From contig JAWKQO010000002.1 in assembly GCA_041390105.1 (NCBI GenBank), positions 248,001 to 312,000 on the forward strand: a stretch of DNA of 64,000 nucleotides, in the 5' to 3' direction. The stretch's first letter is position 1, and each line of letters begins with the position of its first letter. The notes under the pieces are model-generated. The model had not been told where the DNA came from. It saw only the letters and a list, made by a program, of their open reading frames with translations, and did no database searches. A program made the position numbers and the translations under genes. The stretch comes from Gemmatimonadota bacterium. Its GTDB lineage: Bacteria > Gemmatimonadota > Gemmatimonadetes > Longimicrobiales > Gaopeijiaceae. Of the stretch, positions 58,467-64,000 are shown one piece after another.

Positions 58467-60914
58467 CTATTCCGCCCGCAGCGCTTGGTTCGGCTGGACC
58501 GAGGCCGCGCGCCGGGCCGGCAGCAGCACCGCCAGCGCCGCCACGGCGAGCAGCACCAGCGGCACGCCGACGAAGGCGACCGGGTCCACGCCACTCGTGT
58601 TGTAGAGCAGGCCCTGCACCAGGCGTCCCGCGCCGAAGGCGGCGAGCATCCCGATCAGGGCGCCCACCGCGACCAGGCGCAGTCCTTCGCCCATGACCAT
58701 GCCCACCACAGTGCGGGACCGGGCGCCCAGCGCCATGCGGATGCCGATCTCCCGTCTCCGGCGTGAGACCGAGTACGCCATCACCCCGTAGAGCCCCACG
58801 GCCGCCAGCGTCAGTCCCAACAAGCCGAAGATCCCGAGCACGGATCCGCCCAGGCGGGCAGGCATGAGGGCGATGCCCATGTGGTCTTCCATGGTGCGCA
58901 CGTCGTAAAGCGGCATGTCCGCGTCCATCTGCTGCACGAGTTGTCGGACCCGGCCCAGAGTCACCATGGGATCGGCGCTCGTGCGGGCCAACAGGGTCAT
59001 GCCGGAGCTGAAGCGCTCGCGGAAGGGAAGCCACATGAACTCGGTTTCTTCCTCACCCAGCGATCGATACTTGCCGGTGGCCGCCACCCCGATGACCGTG
59101 CGCTCCTCCCCTGCGGTCTGCACCACCTTTCCGAGCCCCGACTCGCCGGGCCAGAACCGATCGCGGAACGCTTCGTTGACGATGATCACCGGAGCGGCGT
59201 TCTCGTCGTCGCGCCGCTCGAAGGAGCGCCCTTCCACCAGTTGCACGCCGGCGGCCTCGAGGTATCCCTCCGTCACCGTGGCGTACATCAGACTGCGAAG
59301 CTCGCCCTCGGCGAACTCGTATCCCGGAATCTCGACCCCGCGGTCGGAGCCGCCGAGACCCAGCGGGAGCGCGTCCGTGAGACCCACCGCCTCCACGTCG
59401 GGCTGCGCGGCCAGCTCTGCGAGGAGACGATCGAAGAACTCACGCGTCTGCGCCTCGCCGTAGCCACGCAGCGCTGGATCCAGGGAAGCCGTGACCAGGT
59501 GACTGGGGTCGCGGATCCCGGGGTCGATGGCCGAGGCGCTCTGCAGGCTGCGCAGGAACAGGCCGGAACTGATCAGCAGCACCAACGAAAGCGCCATCTG
59601 CACGGCCACCAGCACACGGCTCGCACGTGATCTTCCGGCGCGTTGGCCTTCGGCACCCTTGACGGCGGCCGCCAGATGGGGGTTGGCCGACTGGAGTGCC
59701 GGGGCCAGGCCGAACAGGATGGCGGCCCCGATCGCGACTACGAACGTGAACAGCAGGACGGTCCGATCCATCTGGACGTCGAAGTTCCAGGGACCGTCCA
59801 TGGGCGGACGGATCTGGCCCAGGAAATGGAGGGCGACCCAGGCCAGGCCGAGTCCGGCCAGGCCGCCGGCGACGCCGAACACGAGGCTCTCGGTGAGAAG
59901 CTGCCGCAGGATGTGCCGGCGCCCGGCTCCCAGGCTCATGCGGATCCCCATCTCCCGCCGCCGATCCTGAGCGCGCGCCAGGAACAGGTTCGCCACGTTG
60001 ACACACGCGATCAGCAGCAGGAGTGCCACCACGGCCATGATGACCGCCGACATGCCGAACTGCGCGTCGCGCAGCGTGGGGTGGAAGCCGGCTTCGTTCT
60101 GCGGGACGATCGACGTGCCCAACTGTGTGTCGTACTGGTCCGGATACTCCTGCCGCAGCTCGGCCAGAACGGCGTCGAGGCGCTGCTGGGCCTGATCGAT
60201 CGTGACGCCGGGCCGCAGGCGCGCGACGACGTTGGAACTGTTGCTGCCGCGCGACTCGAGCGCGTTGAACCCCCCCGGTTGCAGCTCGCGCTGCATCATC
60301 AGCGGCGCGTAGAACGGGATGTCCGCGAACGTGGCCGGTCCTTTGAAGTCGGGGCGCACCACGCCCACGACTTCGAAGGGGTGCCCGTTGATGTCCAACG
60401 TGCGGCCGATCACCGAGGGATCCGCGCCGAAGCGGCTCTTCCAGTAGGCGTTGCCCAGCACCACCACCGGGTGCCCTCCGGGTCCTCGATCTTCCTCGCC
60501 GGGAATGAAGGCCCGTCCGTGCAGCATCTCCGCGCCGTAGGTCTGAAAGAAGTTGGCGCTCACCATCAGACCCATGAGCCGTTCGGGCTGCCCACCCGCC
60601 GACAGGGCGGTCTGCACGAACGTCCAGTCGGCCACGCCGGAGAACACATCGTCCGTCCGGTCCCGTAGGTCCTGGTAGTGGGGAAGGGAGTTGGAGCCGT
60701 AGTCCATGCCGGGCCACTTCCGGTAGAGCTGCACGAGCTCCTCGGGATTCTCCGTTCCTCCGAGCGGTCTGAGCAGGATGCCGCGCACCGCGGAGAAGGT
60801 GGCGGCGTTGAGTCCGATGCCCAGCGCCAAGGTCAACACGGCCGCAGCCGTGAAGACCGGGCTCTTGACCAACATGCGGAGGCTGTAGCGGAGATCTCGG
60901 GTGAGTTCGCCCAT
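58467..60914 (-). CDS. ADOP-type ABC transporter permease (MacB/FtsX-like)
   Basis: 815 residues; ATG 60914 follows GGAGG. It contains two MacB periplasmic-core domains, each with FtsX permease segments: an N-terminal TM (SPVFTAAAVLTLALGIGLNAATFSAVRGILLRPL), then TM sets near 280-400 and 690-800 with FLARAQDRRREMGIRMSLGAGRRHILRQLLTES and YSVSRRRREIGIRMALGARSRTVVGMVM. This duplicated form without an ATPase domain is the ADOP family, greatly expanded in Acidobacteria and Gemmatimonadota. Substrate unknown. No ABC ATPase gene is adjacent. Confidence 0.9.
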   Translation of the reverse strand: MGELTRDLRYSLRMLVKSPVFTAAAVLTLALGIGLNAATFSAVRGILLRPLGGTENPEELVQLYRKWPGMDYGSNSLPHYQDLRDRTDDVFSGVADWTFVQTALSAGGQPERLMGLMVSANFFQTYGAEMLHGRAFIPGEEDRGPGGHPVVVLGNAYWKSRFGADPSVIGRTLDINGHPFEVVGVVRPDFKGPATFADIPFYAPLMMQRELQPGGFNALESRGSNSSNVVARLRPGVTIDQAQQRLDAVLAELRQEYPDQYDTQLGTSIVPQNEAGFHPTLRDAQFGMSAVIMAVVALLLLIACVNVANLFLARAQDRRREMGIRMSLGAGRRHILRQLLTESLVFGVAGGLAGLGLAWVALHFLGQIRPPMDGPWNFDVQMDRTVLLFTFVVAIGAAILFGLAPALQSANPHLAAAVKGAEGQRAGRSRASRVLVAVQMALSLVLLISSGLFLRSLQSASAIDPGIRDPSHLVTASLDPALRGYGEAQTREFFDRLLAELAAQPDVEAVGLTDALPLGLGGSDRGVEIPGYEFAEGELRSLMYATVTEGYLEAAGVQLVEGRSFERRDDENAAPVIIVNEAFRDRFWPGESGLGKVVQTAGEERTVIGVAATGKYRSLGEEETEFMWLPFRERFSSGMTLLARTSADPMVTLGRVRQLVQQMDADMPLYDVRTMEDHMGIALMPARLGGSVLGIFGLLGLTLAAVGLYGVMAYSVSRRRREIGIRMALGARSRTVVGMVMGEGLRLVAVGALIGMLAAFGAGRLVQGLLYNTSGVDPVAFVGVPLVLLAVAALAVLLPARRAASVQPNQALRAE

Positions 60915-61025
60915 GGGCGGCCCTCCGGGGCGGTGGTGGACAGTCCGACCCCCTACGGAGGGGGGTCGGACGTGGATTCAGGCCGCACCGTCGGCACGCG
61001 GTCGCGCCCTCCCCCGGCGCGCGCC

Positions 61026-61433
61026 TCATCCACCCGCCAGCCAGGCGAGCGCCTCTCCACGCGCGCCGAAGTAGGCGGTCAGGTACTCCGCCGGGCCCTG
61101 CCGGACCGGGGGCGCTCCGACCGGGGGCGCGTGCGGAGGGACCAGGAAGGCGAAGCGCTCAACCCCGGCCGCGTTGTAGCGCGGCACGATGTGCAGATCC
61201 CTCCAGGCTCCATCCATCCGCTCCGCAGGCAGGCCGAAGTGCGCGGTGTCGACGAGGACCCTCGGGCGCCGCGTCGCCTCGACCTCGGCCGCGAAGCGGG
61301 TGAGCCATTGGTTGAATCCCTCGCGCGACATGTGGCGGGTCTCATCGAACCAGCGGATCTCGAGGATCTGTGCGGCCGGTCGGTCGATCACCTCGCCCCA
61401 GGCATCGGAGTGCAGCACCCTGTCCCCGGTCAT
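61026..61433 (-). CDS. Hypothetical protein, possible STAS/SpoIIAA-like fold
   Basis: 135 residues; the start overlaps the stop of the DinB gene (ATGA). The order of strands and helices (EVIDRPAAQILEIRWFDETRHMSREGFNQWLTRFAAEVEATRRPRVLVDTAHFGLP) is like small SpoIIAA/STAS-type proteins with a conserved D in VLVDT, but I cannot confirm the family. Co-transcribed with the DinB protein. Confidence 0.6.
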   Translation of the reverse strand: MTGDRVLHSDAWGEVIDRPAAQILEIRWFDETRHMSREGFNQWLTRFAAEVEATRRPRVLVDTAHFGLPAERMDGAWRDLHIVPRYNAAGVERFAFLVPPHAPPVGAPPVRQGPAEYLTAYFGARGEALAWLAGG

Positions 61434-61927
61434 CGGCCGGTCGCCATGGCGGCCACGATCTTCTCGGGCGGGGTCGCATAGCCGAACGCCTTCTGGATCG
61501 TCGCGATGCTCCCCAGGTGGTAGCCCTCATGGAAGGCGTCGAACGCCAACCGGTCCAGTACGGTCTGCTCGCCGTGCGGCCCGGGGAGCGAGCCAGCGAG
61601 CTGCCCGGCGCTAGCTTCGGACAGTGCCGCATGGAGACGCTGGCTCAGGGCCTGCCAGGCTGCACGCATCTCTGCCACCGAAGGGTAGTCGGCGCCGTCG
61701 CTGGCCGGCTCCTGGAACGCCTGCCAGGGGTTGTCGGCCTCGACTCCCAGTCGGGTCAGGGCCGCGGCGCGGTGGGCGAGAAGGTGGCCGAGGTGCCATA
61801 CGATGGAGGGCCCTTCGTTTCCGCGGACCCTCCGTCGAGCATCGGCGTCGGAGAGCCCATCGAGGATCAGCGGGACCAGCTGGTCCGAGGTGCGAAAAAT
61901 GCCGGCGAGCGGTGCGGCGCTGTTCAT
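61430..61927 (-). CDS. DinB family protein
   Basis: 165 residues from the ATG at 61927, preceded by GGAGG, which rules out the longer frame. The DinB pattern is visible: SIVWHLGHLLAHRAAAL (first His) and FHEGYHLGSIATIQKAFG (H-x-x-x-H). Metal-binding thiol-dependent enzyme fold; substrate unknown. It overlaps the next gene by 4 bases. Confidence 0.85.
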   Translation of the reverse strand: MNSAAPLAGIFRTSDQLVPLILDGLSDADARRRVRGNEGPSIVWHLGHLLAHRAAALTRLGVEADNPWQAFQEPASDGADYPSVAEMRAAWQALSQRLHAALSEASAGQLAGSLPGPHGEQTVLDRLAFDAFHEGYHLGSIATIQKAFGYATPPEKIVAAMATGR

Positions 61928-62088
61928 GGGTGCCTCCAGGCGAACAAGGTGGGTACACCTGGAACGACGGTCGAGCGCTCCCAAAGGATACGGCCGCATC
62001 CTCGCGGGGGGCCCGCTCGTCGTAGTGTTGAGACCTCCGCGACCGGCGCGGGGGGCGCAGCACCCGACTGCACACAGCGAGAAGCCCG

Positions 62089-62976
62089 ATGGTCGATCCC
62101 GTACAAAGCGCCGCCCGGGGCGCCTTCGACGAACTTGTTCGCGAGGTCCGACCCGACCTGCACCGCTATTGCGCCCGCATGGTCGGCTCCTCGATCGAGG
62201 GTGAGGACATCGTCCAGGACGTGTTGGCCAAGGCGTTCTACCAACTCAGCGAGCTCGATCAGATCGACAACCTGCGCGGGTGGCTGTTCCGTTCGGCGCA
62301 CAATCGCGCCCTCGATCACCTGCGCAGTTACGGGCAACGCTTCGCGGAACCGCTCGACGACGGGCTTCCCGCCCAGGAGGAGACCGCGGCCTTCGCGCGG
62401 GCCGAGGCGGCCGCGATCGGTCTCCCCTACTTCGCGAAGCTGACCCCCTTGCAGCGCGGCGCGGTCATCCTGAAAGACGTCCTGGGGTACACGCTCGCCG
62501 AGATCGCGGAGGTGCTTGACTCCTCCCTCCCGGCGGTGAAGGGTGCCCTACACCGTGGTCGCGGCGGTCTCCGTCGACTGGTGGTGGGCGCCAGCGAAGG
62601 GGGGAAACCGATACTCGACGGCGGCGAGGTGGCCTTGCTGCAGCGCTACGCAGAGCGCTTCAACGCTCAGGACTATGACGGGCTCCGTGAGATGCTGGCC
62701 GAAGACGTCCGCCTCGACCTGGTAGGGCGCTTCCAGGCGGCGGGCGCACGCTCCGTGGGACAGTACTTCACCAACTATGCAAAGGCGCCCGAGGTTCGCG
62801 CTCGGATCGGACACGTCGAGGGGCGGGCGGTGCTCCTGCTGTCCGACACCGTAGGCGAAGAACCGAGCTACTTCGTGCGACTCGCGTGGCGAGAGGGCCG
62901 GTTGGCCTCCATCCGCGACTACCGCTACGCGCGACACGTGTTCCGCGAGGCCAGCGAAGTCTTCGCGCCTGAGTGA
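62089..62976 (+). CDS. ECF sigma factor with C-terminal SnoaL-like domain
   Basis: 295 residues. Regions 2 and 4 occupy about 1-165 (LHRYCARMVGSSIEGEDIVQDVLAKAFYQL ... LTPLQRGAVILKDVLGYTLAEIAEVLDSSLPAVKGALHRGRGGLRRL). The rest (LLQRYAERFNAQDYDGLREMLAEDVRLDLVGRF ... YFVRLAWREGRLASIRDYRYARHVF) is a SnoaL/NTF2-like domain, as in the SigJ-like (ECF41-type) group where this domain controls activity in place of a separate anti-sigma factor. Divergent from DinB. Confidence 0.87.
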   Translation: MVDPVQSAARGAFDELVREVRPDLHRYCARMVGSSIEGEDIVQDVLAKAFYQLSELDQIDNLRGWLFRSAHNRALDHLRSYGQRFAEPLDDGLPAQEETAAFARAEAAAIGLPYFAKLTPLQRGAVILKDVLGYTLAEIAEVLDSSLPAVKGALHRGRGGLRRLVVGASEGGKPILDGGEVALLQRYAERFNAQDYDGLREMLAEDVRLDLVGRFQAAGARSVGQYFTNYAKAPEVRARIGHVEGRAVLLLSDTVGEEPSYFVRLAWREGRLASIRDYRYARHVFREASEVFAPE

Positions 62977-63110
62977 AGGCCGCTCCCGGCGCCGTCGGGA
63001 TGCCACTCCGCGGCGCAGAGCGCAGCGCGCTTTCGGTAATGCCGGTTCCTCGGGGAACGTAGGCTCGGGCGTCTCCAGGCACTCCCACACGTCCAGCCCA
63101 AGCCCGCCCG

Positions 63111-64000
63111 ATGCCGATGTCCATCGTCTCCAATCGCCTCCACCGGGGAGCGCTGCTGCTCGTCACAGCGAGCGGCGCCGCCCTGTCCCCGCTCTGCGCC
63201 CAGACCGCCATCCCCCCGGACTCGGTGGTCACGGTATTCACGTCCGACACCCTCTCCGAGTTCGGGGCAGTCGGAGGTGTGGCGGTCGATGCGCTGGGCT
63301 TCGTGTACGTGGCGGACTTTCGCAACGCGGTCTGGCGCATCACCCCGGAGGGGCACGTCTCCCGCTTTGCCGACGGGCTGTATGGGGCCTCGGGCAACGC
63401 GGTCGGGCCCCGTGGCTTCCTGTTCCAGTCCAGCTTCAACGGCAACTACGTGTCTCGCATCTCCCGCGACGGACGCGTCGAGACCTGGGCATCACAGGGG
63501 CTGAGCGGGCCCGTGGGGATCGCGGTGGACGCCGGAGGCGATCTCTTCGTCTGCAACTGCGTGGCCGGGACCATCGGTCGCATCGGTGCCGATCGAGTGG
63601 CCCGCACCTTCTCCGAGAGCGAGCTGTTCGCCTGCCCCAACGGGATCACCTTCGACGACCGGGGCGACCTCTACGTGGTCAACTTCAACAACGATCAGGT
63701 AGTGCGGATCACGCCCGACGGGACGGCCACCTCGTTCGCTCGCGTCCAGGGTGCTGGTGGCAACGGCCACATCGCCTTCGCGCGGGGGGGCTTCTATGTG
63801 ACGCAGTTCCGCGGCGAGCGCGTCTTTCGGCTCGATCGCGACGGGGCCGTGTCTCGGGTGGCGGGCACGGGAGAGCGGGGAGAAACGGACGGAAGTGCCC
63901 TGGAAGCCACGTTTTCTTCGCCCAATGGGATCGCGGCCTCGCCCACCGGCAACCAACTCTGGATCAACGACTATGCAGGACCCCTCACGCGGGGAACGGG
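63111..64000 (+). CDS. Exported NHL/SMP-30-like beta-propeller protein, cut by the window edge
   Basis: An open frame without stop from the ATG at 63111 to the end of the window (about 296 codons, so incomplete). It starts MPMSIVSNRLHRGALLLVTASGAAL with a signal peptide ending near CAQT. The repeats GGVAVDALGFVYVADFRNAVWRITPEG, GPVGIAVDAGGDLFVCNCVAGTIGRIG, CPNGITFDDRGDLYVVNFNNDQVVRITPDG and SPNGIAASPTGNQLWINDYA are NHL-type propeller blades. Likely a secreted or periplasmic binding or lactonase-type protein. Confidence 0.8.
   Translation, partial: MPMSIVSNRLHRGALLLVTASGAALSPLCAQTAIPPDSVVTVFTSDTLSEFGAVGGVAVDALGFVYVADFRNAVWRITPEGHVSRFADGLYGASGNAVGPRGFLFQSSFNGNYVSRISRDGRVETWASQGLSGPVGIAVDAGGDLFVCNCVAGTIGRIGADRVARTFSESELFACPNGITFDDRGDLYVVNFNNDQVVRITPDGTATSFARVQGAGGNGHIAFARGGFYVTQFRGERVFRLDRDGAVSRVAGTGERGETDGSALEATFSSPNGIAASPTGNQLWINDYAGPLTRGT

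Overview
The window is 64 kb of GC-rich bacterial DNA with dense coding on both strands. I infer a soil-type Gemmatimonadota or a close relative with the same gene style. The signs are serine/threonine kinases fused to TPR domains, TolB-like/TPR membrane proteins, an ADOP-type MacB/FtsX permease without its ATPase, an ECF sigma factor next to a kinase, many lipoproteins, and DinB, DUF305 and LVIVD proteins. The phylum call rests on gene content only.

Layout. 0.1-5.8 kb holds a lipoprotein metallopeptidase, a sigma-70 factor, a small Cys-rich protein and a large kinase. 6.3-28 kb is an accessory, defence-type island. It carries a DUF4160/DUF2442 pair, a remnant nucleotidyltransferase, a NUDIX / SprT / HIT-PLD-helicase-DUF3427 operon, a complete type I restriction-modification operon (hsdMSR), a HipA-like kinase pair, an HTH-MNT/HEPN toxin-antitoxin pair, a tyrosine recombinase, VapBC and a DUF4143 ATPase. 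In its middle (19.1-22.6 kb) lies a tRNA-Pro(GGG) gene on the minus strand, followed by an array of repeats that each carry a copy of the tRNA 3' end. The HipA operon sits inside one enlarged repeat unit. 28.1-31.7 kb has a TolB/TPR protein, DinB, an XRE regulator and DUF2834. 31.8-35.6 kb is a cluster of sixteen intact plus-strand tRNA genes starting with initiator tRNA-Met, with an HNH protein gene inside it. 35.7-64 kb is mostly chromosomal: an aminoglycoside adenylyltransferase-like protein, lipoproteins, hydrolases, two kinases, a DUF305-LVIVD pair, a winged-helix/TPR gene with a damaged 3' end, a Tyr/Gly-rich protein, an outer-membrane barrel, a sigma factor with a downstream ArsC-family gene, a permease, DinB, another sigma factor and a truncated beta-propeller gene at the edge.

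Two things stand out. First, eleven copies of one hairpin-bearing core sit at four different tRNA genes: Ser-GCT, Ser-GGA, Pro-CGG on the plus strand and Pro-GGG on the minus strand. Each copy is followed by the T-loop-to-3'-end sequence of its own host tRNA, and the insertion point is always inside the T loop (GGTTCGA / ATCC). This looks like a tRNA-3'-end-targeting repeat or cassette system; in one place a unit contains a HipA-type operon. Second, the ArsC-family gene at 54718-55062 has an in-frame TGA at the first Cys position of a CxxC motif, followed at the right distance by a hairpin with a GGUC loop. It therefore reads as a selenoprotein gene with a bacterial SECIS.

Other regulatory signals include a well-spaced promoter before tRNA-fMet, perfect palindromes before the HTH-MNT, VapB and DUF4143 genes, and several terminators. 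Coordinates and motifs were read by eye; no database search or folding program was run.
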